Positions 54,034 to 63,192 of a stretch of 64,000 bases of DNA are shown here, piece after piece (position 1 is the stretch's first letter; every line of letters begins with the position of its first letter). The stretch lies in assembly GCF_019656055.1 (NCBI RefSeq), contig NZ_BPKY01000007.1, positions 62,001 to 126,000 on the forward strand, written 5' to 3'. A program made the translations under genes and the position numbers. The notes below the pieces were generated by a model that saw nothing but the letters and a program-made list of their open reading frames with translations, did no database searches and had not been told where the DNA came from. The DNA is from Leuconostoc miyukkimchii (GTDB taxonomy: Bacteria; Bacillota; Bacilli; Lactobacillales; Lactobacillaceae).

Positions 54034-55053
54034 CTACAGTAATTTACCATCCTTGATAACCATTGAACTAGAATGACCCGGTCCTCTTCTATCCGGATCA
54101 AATCTACGAATAGCAGCATTGACAGCATTTGGTGCTTCCCCAAAACCAATAGCAATTAAATCTGATTTGCCCACATAATGGCTAGCATCTCCAACAGCGT
54201 ATATTCCAGGTATGCTGGTCTGCATTTCTTGATTAACATCAAATGCCAATCCTGCAACTTTTGGTTGAATATCCCATCCTTCGATGGTCTTGTTTTCTGA
54301 AATGAAACCATAATTAACAATTAAATCATCGACAATGATACGATTAGTTATGTCATCATTCTTGACTTCAGCCAAAGTAATTTCTAGTTGACCATTTGTT
54401 TGTTTCGTGACTGACACAATCTTTTTCGGTGTTTCCCTCACAACTGTTGACATCATAAGCTGATTCACACTTTGTTCCATTGCGCGAAATGTATCACGCC
54501 GATGTATAATTGTTGTTGATGCTGCCACACTGTTTAACATAGTTGCCATATCAACAGCTGAATCACCACCACCAGCAATTGCAATATGTCGATTTTCAAA
54601 ATCATGGACATCATTCACAAAATAATGAACGCCCTGTCCCACCAACTTATCCACGCCTTCAATTTGAATTTTTCGTGGTTCAAACGCACCTTTTCCAGTA
54701 GTTATGATCACAGTTTTTGCTTGTAACGTTTCTCCTGAATGAGTAGTAATTGTGAACAACCCATCTGATTTTGCAATGTTAGTCACAGTAGTCTCTGTTT
54801 TTATTTCTACTGGAAATACATGTAATTGTTTATTTAATTCTGTAATAAATGCTGACCCTTTAATACCATAAAATCCGGCCACATCCAGTATGTTTTTTTC
54901 AGGGTAAAGTGCTGTGACTTGTCCACCAAGCGTTGCCAAACTCTCTATCAATACAATTTTTGTATCACGTAAACTCGCATAAAATGCAGTAAACATGCCA
55001 ACTGGCCCACCGCCAATCACTGCTATATCATATATTTCCTGTTTCATAATGGA
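54034..55053 (-). CDS. Ferredoxin-NADP reductase type 2 (TrxB-like)
   Basis: About 339 residues of the thioredoxin-reductase-like FNR family: FAD motif GGGPVGMFTA, LGGQVTALYPEK, NADPH motif GGGDSAVDMA and a C-terminal GDASHYVGK. It lacks the redox CxxC of true thioredoxin reductase. Starts are ambiguous: ATG at 55053, or GTG at 55065, which is only 4 nt after AAAGG. It probably reduces flavodoxin or ferredoxin. Confidence 0.88.
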   Translation of the reverse strand, partial: SIMKQEIYDIAVIGGGPVGMFTAFYASLRDTKIVLIESLATLGGQVTALYPEKNILDVAGFYGIKGSAFITELNKQLHVFPVEIKTETTVTNIAKSDGLFTITTHSGETLQAKTVIITTGKGAFEPRKIQIEGVDKLVGQGVHYFVNDVHDFENRHIAIAGGGDSAVDMATMLNSVAASTTIIHRRDTFRAMEQSVNQLMMSTVVRETPKKIVSVTKQTNGQLEITLAEVKNDDITNRIIVDDLIVNYGFISENKTIEGWDIQPKVAGLAFDVNQEMQTSIPGIYAVGDASHYVGKSDLIAIGFGEAPNAVNAAIRRFDPDRRGPGHSSSMVIKDGKLL

Positions 55054-55125
55054 AGACACGTTTCCTTTCAACGACAATATCTTATTATATCACGCACTTT
55101 TCGTACAAAACCTTTCGTGAGTCGG

Positions 55126-55191
55126 TATAATAGAATTATTAATTCATGTGGAGGAAATGTGTCAGCAAGTAATATACGACACACAAACAAT
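55126..55191 (+). promoter_or_regulatory. Nucleoside hydrolase promoter and SD-hairpin leader
   Basis: TATAAT at 55126-55131, SD GGAGG at 55150-55154, then TGTGTC (55158-55163) and GACACA (55178-55183), a perfect 6-bp stem with a 14-nt loop, then 8 nt to the ATG at 55192. The layout and ATGTGT after the SD repeat those at bmpA. Confidence 0.5.
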
Positions 55192-56151
55192 ATGGCTCAC
55201 AAAAAAATGATTCTCGATCTTGATACCGGTATTGATGATGCACTCGCTCTAGCCTACGCTGTAGGTGATCCAAATGTTGATCTCATTGGTATTATCTCTA
55301 GTTATGGTAATACTTTGATGACAACAGCAGCACAGAATTCACTCAATCTTTTACATTTACTCGGTGCTGATGACGTACCTGTCTTTCTTGGTGAAAGTCA
55401 CTCGTCAACAACCAATCACTTTGATGTCATGCCAATTTCACAATTAATTCACGGTGAAAACGGTATTGGTGACGTCACTTTGGAAACGTCACCGCGATCT
55501 GTTGAACAACAATCTGGTGTCGATTTTCTAATTGAATCAGCACACAAGTATAATGATGACTTAATTTTTATTCCAACCGGTCCACTCACTAATCTAGCTT
55601 CAGCCATTAAAAAAGATTCAGCGGTTGCCACACTTATTGGCAATACGACCTTGATGGGTGGCGCGTTGACTGTACCAGGAAATGTGACACCATTTACAGA
55701 AGCAAATATTCACCAAGATCCAGAAGATGCTGATTTTGTATTCACACGTCAAAAAAACTTAACGATGGTTGGCTTGGATGTGACATTGCGCACGTTGCTC
55801 ACTAAGAAGGAAACTACTGCTTGGCGTGCCTTAGACACAACGGCTGCCAATAAATTTGCTGAATTAATGGACTTCTATATTGATGCCTATGCTAACCTTA
55901 ATATTGACAAAAAAGGTGCTGCACTTCATGATCCACTAGCCGTAGCTGTTGGAATCGATCATACTTACGTCTCAACTTTGCCTTTATCTATGCATGTAAC
56001 ATATGATAAAGAAAGTGGTGATTATGGTCGCACTATCGGGAATAAAGATAAACTATTTGAACCAACAACCTCAAAAGTAGCTGTACTTGTAGATACTAAT
56101 CGCTTCGTATCTGATTTCCAAGCTATGATGCTCAGCGTACTAAAAAAATAA
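55192..56151 (+). CDS. Inosine/uridine-preferring nucleoside hydrolase
   Basis: About 319 residues. The calcium-binding N-terminus MILDLDTGIDDALAL and TGPLTNLA, with a C-terminal HDPLAVAV, are IUNH hallmarks; the enzyme splits nucleosides to base and ribose. Two starts are possible: ATG 55192 (family-like start, no close SD) or GTG 55159, 4 nt after GGAGG, adding 11 residues. Its substrate class matches that of the BmpA protein at 12148. Confidence 0.85.
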   Translation: MAHKKMILDLDTGIDDALALAYAVGDPNVDLIGIISSYGNTLMTTAAQNSLNLLHLLGADDVPVFLGESHSSTTNHFDVMPISQLIHGENGIGDVTLETSPRSVEQQSGVDFLIESAHKYNDDLIFIPTGPLTNLASAIKKDSAVATLIGNTTLMGGALTVPGNVTPFTEANIHQDPEDADFVFTRQKNLTMVGLDVTLRTLLTKKETTAWRALDTTAANKFAELMDFYIDAYANLNIDKKGAALHDPLAVAVGIDHTYVSTLPLSMHVTYDKESGDYGRTIGNKDKLFEPTTSKVAVLVDTNRFVSDFQAMMLSVLKK

Positions 56152-56194
56152 TTTAATAGTTATTATGGCATAGAACCACTTAATAACATTTTTA

Positions 56195-56231
56195 AAAAGC
56201 GTCGAATTTTTAATAAATTCGACGCTTTTTC
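56195..56231. terminator. Bidirectional terminator
   Basis: AAAAAGCGTCGAATTT and its exact complement around a 5-nt loop, between convergent genes. Confidence 0.92.
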
Positions 56232-56255
56232 ATGTAAAAAATAAGTGAAATATAT

Positions 56256-56912
56256 TTAAAATATTGTTGTCAAATCGTTGAACTCATCAACAGTCAGATT
56301 GCCCTTTGAATCAAGATTAAAGACTGATACCGAACCGTTTTTAGGTCGATCTGCAGTTTGTAAATGAGCATAAGTTTTAGCTAAATTCCAGATTAATTGA
56401 CCGTGTGTCACTAACAAAATAGTGCTATCGTCAGCGTAATTTTGTTGTAATTTAGCTAACGACGCATCCATTCTCTGCCAGAAATCAGCAGCATTTTCAC
56501 CAAGACTTTGCGGATCAACATTATAAATTGTATCCATAATTTTTGTCATATCAACTTGTTTTGCCACTTCATCATGTGTCTGGCCAGTGATTTTTAACGC
56601 CTTTGCAACCGTGCGCCACATCTCTTTATTATCAGTACCTTCAAAACTACCGAAAAAGAATTCGCGCCAATCTGGTATGGCAACTAATTCTGGTTTTTTG
56701 TGTTCATTTTTTGACAAAATAAATTCTGCTGTGTGTATTGCACGTGACGTATCTGAAGATAAAGCAGCATCAAATTTAACATGTTTTAAACGTGCACCAG
56801 CTGCTAAGCCATCTTGTTCACCTTGATTAGTCAATGGGGTATCGGCCCACCCTTGAACCTTATCGAGCATATTAAAAATTGTTTGTCCGTGACGGACTGC
56901 ATAAATTTTCAT
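56256..56912 (-). CDS. Histidine phosphatase family protein
   Basis: A 218-residue phosphoglycerate-mutase-like protein with Arg7-His8 (RHGQT), Glu84 as likely proton donor and the second His in VTHGQLIW. It is too divergent at GSFEG to call it a glycolytic mutase; a general phosphatase is likely. GGAGG precedes the ATG. Confidence 0.85.
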   Translation of the reverse strand: MKIYAVRHGQTIFNMLDKVQGWADTPLTNQGEQDGLAAGARLKHVKFDAALSSDTSRAIHTAEFILSKNEHKKPELVAIPDWREFFFGSFEGTDNKEMWRTVAKALKITGQTHDEVAKQVDMTKIMDTIYNVDPQSLGENAADFWQRMDASLAKLQQNYADDSTILLVTHGQLIWNLAKTYAHLQTADRPKNGSVSVFNLDSKGNLTVDEFNDLTTIF

Positions 56913-56945
56913 AATTATCCTCCTTACCTACTCTTAATTTTACCA

Positions 56946-56983
56946 TACAAAAAAACAAACTATTATTATGATAGTTTGTTTTA
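56946..56983 (-). terminator. Terminator of proBA
   Basis: CAAACTAT/ATAGTTTG arms followed on the minus strand by TTTTTTT, directly after proA. Confidence 0.85.
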
Positions 56984-56990
56984 AATCATA

Positions 56991-58238
56991 TTATTCTCGA
57001 ATTTGACCATCACCAAAAACTTCATACTTAATAGTCGTTAAGGCTGGCAGGCCCATAGGACCACGCGCATGTAACTTCTGTGTTGAAATACCAATTTCAG
57101 CCCCAAAACCGAATTCAAAACCATCAGTAAAACGGCTAGAAGCATTTTGATAAACAACTGCAGCATCAATTGTGTTCATGAATTTAACGACATTTTCTGT
57201 TGTTTGACTAATAATTGTTTCAGAATGATGCGTTGTATGAACATTAATCCATTCAATAGCCGTATCGATATCTTTTACAATTTTAATGCTCATGATCAAG
57301 TCATTATATTCTGTATCCCAATCTGCATCAGATACTGGTGCGATTTCTGAACTAATTTGACGACTGGCTTCGTCACCACGTAAGACCACATTTGACGCCA
57401 ATAAATTAGCTACAATTTTAGGTAAAAATTCATCAGCAATTCTTTCATGAATTAACAATTTTTCAGCAGAATTACATACTGATGGTCTTTGTGTTTTAGC
57501 ATTATGGATAATACGTAACGCATCTTCTTGATTAGCCGAATCATCTACAAAAATATGTGTATTTCCTGCGCCAGTTTCAATAACCGGAACGGTGGCATGC
57601 GTTACAACAAAATCAATAAATTTTGCAGAACCACGTGGAATTAAGACATCAATGTACTTTCTCATATGTAACAATTCATTCACCGATTCATGTGATGTAT
57701 CAGTGATAAGCTGAATAATATCTGGATCCAATTGATTATCTTTTAAAACTTGTTTTAAAATTGACACCAAAAAACTATTAGTCAGAATTGCTTCTTTTCC
57801 GCCTCGTAAAATAACCGCATTACCTGATTTCAATGTTAAGGCAGCAGCATCAACTGTAACATTGGGACGCGCCTCAAACACCATTGCTACAACACCGAGT
57901 GGTACTATTTTTTTAACAATCTTTAGATCCACATGTGTCCGCCATTGATCATATGGTCCAGCCAATGGATCTGGTAGCTCGACAACTGAACGCAAAGAAG
58001 CCACAATATCTTGAATTGCTGGAGCATTTAAAGTCAGACGTTTTTGCATAGGTCCGCTTAAATTATGAGCATGATTTGCCAAATCTTTTTGGTTGGCAGC
58101 AATAATACCTTCTTTTTGTGCCAATAATGCCTGCCCCATCTCTAGTAACAATGCATTTCGCTTTTCAATTGATAAGAAAGCAATTTGACTACTTACTTTT
58201 CTAGCACGTTGCCCAATTTCTTGTACGGTCAATACCAT
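56991..58238 (-). CDS. proA: Gamma-glutamyl phosphate reductase
   Basis: A 415-residue NADPH-dependent enzyme making glutamate-5-semialdehyde for proline. Catalytic Cys255 lies in RPSVCNSAEK; PLGVVAMVFEARPNVT is the usual ProA block. It follows proB by 4 bp with GGAGTG before the ATG. Confidence 0.96.
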   Translation of the reverse strand: MVLTVQEIGQRARKVSSQIAFLSIEKRNALLLEMGQALLAQKEGIIAANQKDLANHAHNLSGPMQKRLTLNAPAIQDIVASLRSVVELPDPLAGPYDQWRTHVDLKIVKKIVPLGVVAMVFEARPNVTVDAAALTLKSGNAVILRGGKEAILTNSFLVSILKQVLKDNQLDPDIIQLITDTSHESVNELLHMRKYIDVLIPRGSAKFIDFVVTHATVPVIETGAGNTHIFVDDSANQEDALRIIHNAKTQRPSVCNSAEKLLIHERIADEFLPKIVANLLASNVVLRGDEASRQISSEIAPVSDADWDTEYNDLIMSIKIVKDIDTAIEWINVHTTHHSETIISQTTENVVKFMNTIDAAVVYQNASSRFTDGFEFGFGAEIGISTQKLHARGPMGLPALTTIKYEVFGDGQIRE

Positions 58239-58242
58239 AATA

Positions 58243-59058
58243 TTACACTCCTTTAAATAGTGTGCCTATCTTCTTACCATTTACAACATCTAAAATGATG
58301 GCTGGATTTTTACCGTTAATTAATACCATCTGACGATTATTTGACATAAGGTACTCAGCTGCATAAAGTTTTGTTGCCATGCCGCCAGTTCCTAAGTTTG
58401 ATGAACCAACTGCACCATCTAATAATTGCTGTGTTATTTCAGTTACAAGTGGTATGGCTACTGCTTTATCATCAACATGGGGATTAGCAGTGTATAACGC
58501 ATCAATATCGCTTAACACAATTAAACCAGCTGCATTGGTCTCATGTGTTACAATTGCTGCCAAACGATCATTGTCGCCAAATGAATGTTGATGATCCAAT
58601 TCGTCAACAGCAATGACATCATTTTCATTAATGATTGGTATAACTTGCTGTGACACCATAGCTTCAATAGCATTAATCGTATGTTGCAACATTTGTTTAT
58701 TATTAAATACATCATATGTCAACAATACTTGTCCGACATGTTGCTGATAGAAAGCAAAACTTTGATTGTAAATGGCCATCAAGTAACTTTGACCAATTGC
58801 CGCCAATGCTTGTTGTGCGGGAATATCTGTTGGCCTTTTGGTCAAATTCATTTGTTGTAAAGCGACACCGATAGCACCAGAAGTAACTAAAATAACTTCG
58901 TAACCATTCTTTTGTAATTGTGTCAATGTTTGGGACAGTCGATTAATCACAGGATACTTAATTTCGCCTGCTGTATCAACAATTGTACTCGTGCCAACCT
59001 TAATAACTAAACGCTGCCATGACTTGGCACGGTTATTTTGTTCTGATGATACATGCAT
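58243..59058 (-). CDS. proB: Glutamate 5-kinase
   Basis: A 271-residue amino-acid kinase (RLVIKVGTSTIVD, ENDVIAVDE, GTGGMATKLYAA). It lacks the C-terminal PUA domain of the E. coli enzyme, as is common in lactic acid bacteria. The ATG at 59058 follows GAAAGAG; a longer start at 59142 is possible but does not fit the family. Confidence 0.93.
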   Translation of the reverse strand: MHVSSEQNNRAKSWQRLVIKVGTSTIVDTAGEIKYPVINRLSQTLTQLQKNGYEVILVTSGAIGVALQQMNLTKRPTDIPAQQALAAIGQSYLMAIYNQSFAFYQQHVGQVLLTYDVFNNKQMLQHTINAIEAMVSQQVIPIINENDVIAVDELDHQHSFGDNDRLAAIVTHETNAAGLIVLSDIDALYTANPHVDDKAVAIPLVTEITQQLLDGAVGSSNLGTGGMATKLYAAEYLMSNNRQMVLINGKNPAIILDVVNGKKIGTLFKGV

Positions 59059-59199
59059 AATTTTCTCTTTCAAACTTTGTAGCAGCCGATTTGCATTTGT
59101 CGTTATTTTGATGTCTAAACAATCGTATAACGATTTCCTCATTTAATATCCATTATTATATCATGAAAAGCGATATTAAAATAAAATAGTCATAAAAAT

Positions 59200-59236
59200 A
59201 CGTTATGAAAGTTAAAAATTTCAACTCTCATAACGT
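59200..59236 (-). terminator. Terminator of the alpha/beta hydrolase gene
   Basis: ACGTTATGA/TCATAACGT arms with an inner GTTGAAA/TTTAAC region, followed on the minus strand by ATTTTTA. Confidence 0.7.
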
Positions 59237-59254
59237 TTACCTAACTATTACAAT

Positions 59255-60184
59255 CTACTGATCATATTGTTTTAAAAATGATTGGATTTGCTGGCGGTAT
59301 GCAACAGGATGATCATGAAAACTTTGAACATGTTCTGACCCTTTTCCAATCCACAGTTTTTTTGGTGCATGTAATGCATCGTATAGCGGATAAACCATTG
59401 CAGTTGGTACGAAAGTGTCAGCACCTCCTTGTATGAAAAAGGTTGGTCGCGTACTTTTTGCTACCTGCTTTAGTGGGCTAGCCTCACCGTAGAAATAACC
59501 TGCACGTACCTTGGAAATACCGGACACAATGTTAACCATTGGGAACCAAGGTAAATTATACATATTGCCTGCTTCATGCTTAACTTCATCTAAAACACTT
59601 GTATAAGATGAATCAGCAATCACTGCCTTAACTTGTTTTGGTAAGTCAGGTTCACCAGATGTTGACAGTACTGTTGCTGCACCCATACTCATGCCATACA
59701 TGATGATATCTGAATTTTGTCCATTTTTAGTAATGATCTGGTTCAACCACTTAATGTAATCACGCCGGTCAAGCCAACCATATCCTATCATTTTCCCACT
59801 TGAATCACCATGAGCTCGGTTATCAGGAATCAAGACATTGTATCCGAGCTCATGAAAGAGCTCACCATAAATAGCCATGGTGGTTTTGTTATTGTGCCAA
59901 CCATGGGCTAAAATAGCGGTTTTATTCGTTTTATCGGCTGCCGGTACATACCAGGCATCCAATTTCAAGCCATCATTTGATGTTTCATGCCACGTTTGTT
60001 TTGGACGCGCCAAAAAAGTACTTTCATAATGGTAGAGCGGATTACTTTTAGAGCGCAAAGTGTCTGGTTGATTTGCTGCTATATCGCGTACCTGTGCCAC
60101 ATGAAAGAAATACATGCTAGCTATCAATAAGGCTATCGCGATAATCAAAACAAACCCTATTAGCCATTTGACTAGGTTGTGCAT
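59255..60184 (-). CDS. Membrane-anchored alpha/beta hydrolase
   Basis: A 309-residue protein with one N-terminal helix (about 7-27) and an extracellular alpha/beta hydrolase domain. The nucleophile Ser is in GMSMGAATVL, the acid likely in GGADTFVP and the His in SEHVQSFHDHP. It resembles the YqkD/BEM46-like serine esterases. AAGGGG precedes the ATG. Confidence 0.82.
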   Translation of the reverse strand: MHNLVKWLIGFVLIIAIALLIASMYFFHVAQVRDIAANQPDTLRSKSNPLYHYESTFLARPKQTWHETSNDGLKLDAWYVPAADKTNKTAILAHGWHNNKTTMAIYGELFHELGYNVLIPDNRAHGDSSGKMIGYGWLDRRDYIKWLNQIITKNGQNSDIIMYGMSMGAATVLSTSGEPDLPKQVKAVIADSSYTSVLDEVKHEAGNMYNLPWFPMVNIVSGISKVRAGYFYGEASPLKQVAKSTRPTFFIQGGADTFVPTAMVYPLYDALHAPKKLWIGKGSEHVQSFHDHPVAYRQQIQSFLKQYDQ

Positions 60185-60352
60185 ATTCGTTTACCCCTTA
60201 AAACAATAATTTTACACCTCATGGACCATTGTCGCAACAAAAAGCATATATGGTAAATGACCTCTTACCGATGTTATAATAATTTCATTTGATTGCCATT
60301 ATTAAATCATGGAAAATGGTATACTAAAATAAAACTAAAAAGAGGATTATAA

Positions 60353-62152
60353 ATGAGTTACTCGCAAAAATGGGACTTAGAAAGTATCTACCCAGGTGGT
60401 ATTGAATCACCACAATTAGCAGAAAAGTATCAACTTGTTGCTACCCAAATTAAAAATTTTGATACACAAGTAGCGGTAAGTACTGGTTCAACAGAAGAAA
60501 TTGCTGATTTATCTGATTTAGCACAAACAATTGGATCTGGTCTAGGAACCATCAATATTTTTGTCAACGGTCTATCATCTGTTGATTATGGTAACAGCAT
60601 CTATACACCACATTTTGATAAGATTGGTCATTTATTCGCTGACTTCTCATCGCCACTAAACAAGTTTCAAAAATTATTACTCTCCATAGATGAAACGAAA
60701 TTTCACGAGTCACTTGAGTCACCAAGGCTCAAACCGATTGCTTTTTATCTCACTGAATTGCGTACCAACGCTAATCTACTCCTTGACGATACCACTGAAT
60801 CATTAATTAACAAGTTTGATCTCGATGGCCAACAAGCTTGGTCTCAGCATTACGATACAATTTCAGCTTCACTATCAATGCAGTACACAGATGCAGACGA
60901 TGGTAAAACACGCGAGATTTCTGCAGGTCAAGCTTTAAATATGCTTGATGGCGAAACAAACAGTGACACGCGTGCAAATATTATGTCCAACTATGAAAAA
61001 ATGTGGGCAAATGCTGAAAATCTCACTTCTGACACACTTAATCATTTGGCAGGATTTCGCCTAACTAACCAAAAAGCACATGGGCGCCACTCACATTTAG
61101 AGCAACCACTAGAAATGAACCGCATGTCACAAGCTACTCTAGACACTATGTGGCGTGTTGTTGATGAAAACAAACACATCTTTAAGCCGTACTTTGATCG
61201 CAAAAAACAGTTGCTTAATATAGAAAAAATTGGTTGGCAAGATCAAGTTGCACCACTGAATAACGTTGGAGACTATCAACCAACAGAGGTATCATATGAT
61301 GATACTGCTGCTTTTATTATTGAGCAATTTGGTAAATTTTCTCCAAAAATGGCAGCCTTTGCTAAGATGGCTTTTGAAAAAAACTGGATTGAATCTGAGA
61401 ATAGACCCGGCAAACAACCCGGCGGCTATATGGAATCCGTACCTGACCTTCACGAATCACGTATTTTTTTAACTTACACTGGTTCCGTGAACGATGCAGC
61501 AACAATTGCCCATGAACTTGGACACGCTTTCCATTCATCGCAATTAACAGATTTGCCCCTATGGCGTGATGCTTATGCTATGAACGTAGCAGAAACTGCC
61601 TCAACGTTTGCTGAGTTAATTGTTAATGATGCTAATGTTAAAAGCGCACAATCAGATGCGGAAAAGTTGGTCTTACTAGATGCTAAAATGACTAACCCAA
61701 TTGCAATGTTCTTAAATATTCATGCACGTTTCTTGTTTGAAGACGCCTTCTATACTGAACGAAAACAAGGTATTGTAACACCACAACGTTTAAATGAATT
61801 AATGGATGAGGCACAAAAAGTTGCATTCGATGGCATTCTTGATGTTCGTCACCCGCATTTTTGGTCATCTAAACTTCACTTTTTCATTGATTCTGTACCT
61901 TTTTATAATTTTCCATATACTTTTGGTTATCTATTTTCGGCTGGAATTTATGCTCAAGCACAACAAGATGGTGCCGGTTTTGAAGACAAGTATATTGCTT
62001 TACTTCGCGATACAGCAAATATGACATCTGAAGAACTTGCAAAGAAGCATCTCAATGTTGATTTAACACAACCTACTTTTTGGCAAAATGGCGCAGATCT
62101 TATCAAAGCAGACATTGATGAATTCTTAAAGTTATCCGAACAATTCATATAA
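60353..62152 (+). CDS. M3-family oligoendopeptidase (second paralogue)
   Basis: A 599-residue M3B metallopeptidase with HELGH at 387-391 and the third ligand Glu414 in AETAST. Only distant from PepF at 5247; it belongs to a separate clade of PepF-like enzymes. AGAGGATTATAA precedes the ATG, and a TATACT box lies 25 nt further up. Confidence 0.88.
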   Translation: MSYSQKWDLESIYPGGIESPQLAEKYQLVATQIKNFDTQVAVSTGSTEEIADLSDLAQTIGSGLGTINIFVNGLSSVDYGNSIYTPHFDKIGHLFADFSSPLNKFQKLLLSIDETKFHESLESPRLKPIAFYLTELRTNANLLLDDTTESLINKFDLDGQQAWSQHYDTISASLSMQYTDADDGKTREISAGQALNMLDGETNSDTRANIMSNYEKMWANAENLTSDTLNHLAGFRLTNQKAHGRHSHLEQPLEMNRMSQATLDTMWRVVDENKHIFKPYFDRKKQLLNIEKIGWQDQVAPLNNVGDYQPTEVSYDDTAAFIIEQFGKFSPKMAAFAKMAFEKNWIESENRPGKQPGGYMESVPDLHESRIFLTYTGSVNDAATIAHELGHAFHSSQLTDLPLWRDAYAMNVAETASTFAELIVNDANVKSAQSDAEKLVLLDAKMTNPIAMFLNIHARFLFEDAFYTERKQGIVTPQRLNELMDEAQKVAFDGILDVRHPHFWSSKLHFFIDSVPFYNFPYTFGYLFSAGIYAQAQQDGAGFEDKYIALLRDTANMTSEELAKKHLNVDLTQPTFWQNGADLIKADIDEFLKLSEQFI

Positions 62153-62172
62153 AAAATAAATCTATAACGTAA

Positions 62173-62463
62173 AATAAAGTTGGAAACGTTGGAAAAACGA
62201 TTGATATTGCAACAATTGCGGCTGGTGCTGGTTTTTCAGCGAAAAGCACTACTGCAGTTTTGAAATCTATTAAAGCACATCGTGCAAATATTAACAGGGC
62301 TTTATACGGCAAAATCAAAGTAATGCTAGGAACATCGGCGGTATCTTGGGTAGGCACGGCGTTAGACCTTGCTTCAACAATTTCAGGATACAGCATTGGT
62401 TCAGTACTAGCAGAAACACTTGATCGTCTGGATGGGGAAAATGATAATTTCGTCTTTGCATAA
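62173..62463 (+). pseudogene. Broken gene for a small Ala/Gly-rich helical protein
   Basis: One frame is open for 96 codons up to a TAA, but has no ATG, GTG or SD near its beginning; the first usable start, TTG at 62260, lacks an SD. The peptide is rich in Ala, Gly, Ser and Thr and contains IAAGAGFSAKS and an amphipathic hydrophobic stretch, as in small membrane-active peptides. The 5' part is probably lost. I cannot assign a family. Confidence 0.45.
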
Positions 62464-62477
62464 AGAAGGTATTTTTA

Positions 62478-62738
62478 ATGAAAAATAAAAGTGTTTACAT
62501 GAATACAAACGTCCCATATGTCTATGCAACAATTTTGTTAGCTGGACCTGTTGGTTGGATGATGTTAGACATGTTTGATTCTGCACCGTCTCAACATCAA
62601 GTCATTACGACGTTTATCAGTATTTTTGGTCTTTTCGCAGTTGGCTTCTTCTGGGGTCGGACATCGCGAACAAATGAAATTCTAAAATTATCGGAAGAAA
62701 TTGATAAATTAGAGCAAAAGACTCATCGATTAGATTAG
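62478..62738 (+). CDS. Small two-helix membrane protein
   Basis: An 86-residue protein with two helices (about 14-32 and 43-60) and a charged C-terminal coiled-coil tail. GAAGG precedes the ATG by about 9 nt. It follows the broken gene directly, an arrangement reminiscent of a peptide and its immunity protein, but that is inference. Confidence 0.6.
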   Translation: MKNKSVYMNTNVPYVYATILLAGPVGWMMLDMFDSAPSQHQVITTFISIFGLFAVGFFWGRTSRTNEILKLSEEIDKLEQKTHRLD

Positions 62739-62750
62739 TTATTAATGTTG

Positions 62751-62776
62751 AAAGGGCATTCTGTGGATGTCCTTTT
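62751..62776 (+). terminator. Terminator
   Basis: AAAGGGCAT/ATGTCCTTT stem (one G-U) followed by T residues. Confidence 0.65.
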
Positions 62777-62819
62777 ATGTTGGAAATACTATATATTTAT
62801 CAAAATAATTAGACCGCTG

Positions 62820-63134
62820 CTTTTGTGTTAATAAGTGGCGCTATTACTCATAGTGATCAAGTGTTCAGATGTTCATTAACACGTTGAAGGATTTTGGCAT
62901 GACGCAAATCATGAGCCGTAACCCGACACCAGTCGACAATGCACCGATTAAGAGCTTTTTCCATGTTTTAAAAGCCAATATCGTGCATCTTAAACAGTAC
63001 GAATCGTTTCACGATTTCAAAGTGGTCGTGATGCCTTTATTAATTATTACAACAATCAACGCATCAAGCAAAAACTCAATGGTCTGTCGCCGGTTCGATA
63101 TCGGCAACTCACCACTGAGTCTGTTAGTTAATTA
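62820..63134 (+). pseudogene. IS3-family transposase (orfB) remnant
   Basis: The C-terminal third of an IS3-type DDE transposase in three frames: ...ITHSDQ at about 62838-62858, then LKDFGMTQIMSRN...DNAPIKSFFHVLK, then, after a one-base slip near 63031, DAFINYYNNQRIKQKLNG and LSPVRYR to a TAA. At least two frameshifts and loss of the 5' part make it non-functional. The downstream TTGGGGTGCACTTCAAA could mark the IS end. Confidence 0.8.
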
Positions 63135-63192
63135 ATTCTATTTTGTCCAACTATTGGGGTGCACTTCAAAATAGTGTATACGATACGTTTTT

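Noticed and set aside
56256-56912. Calling the histidine phosphatase a glycolytic phosphoglycerate mutase
   Set aside because: Residues around the active site and the length differ from GpmA; only the general family is supported.
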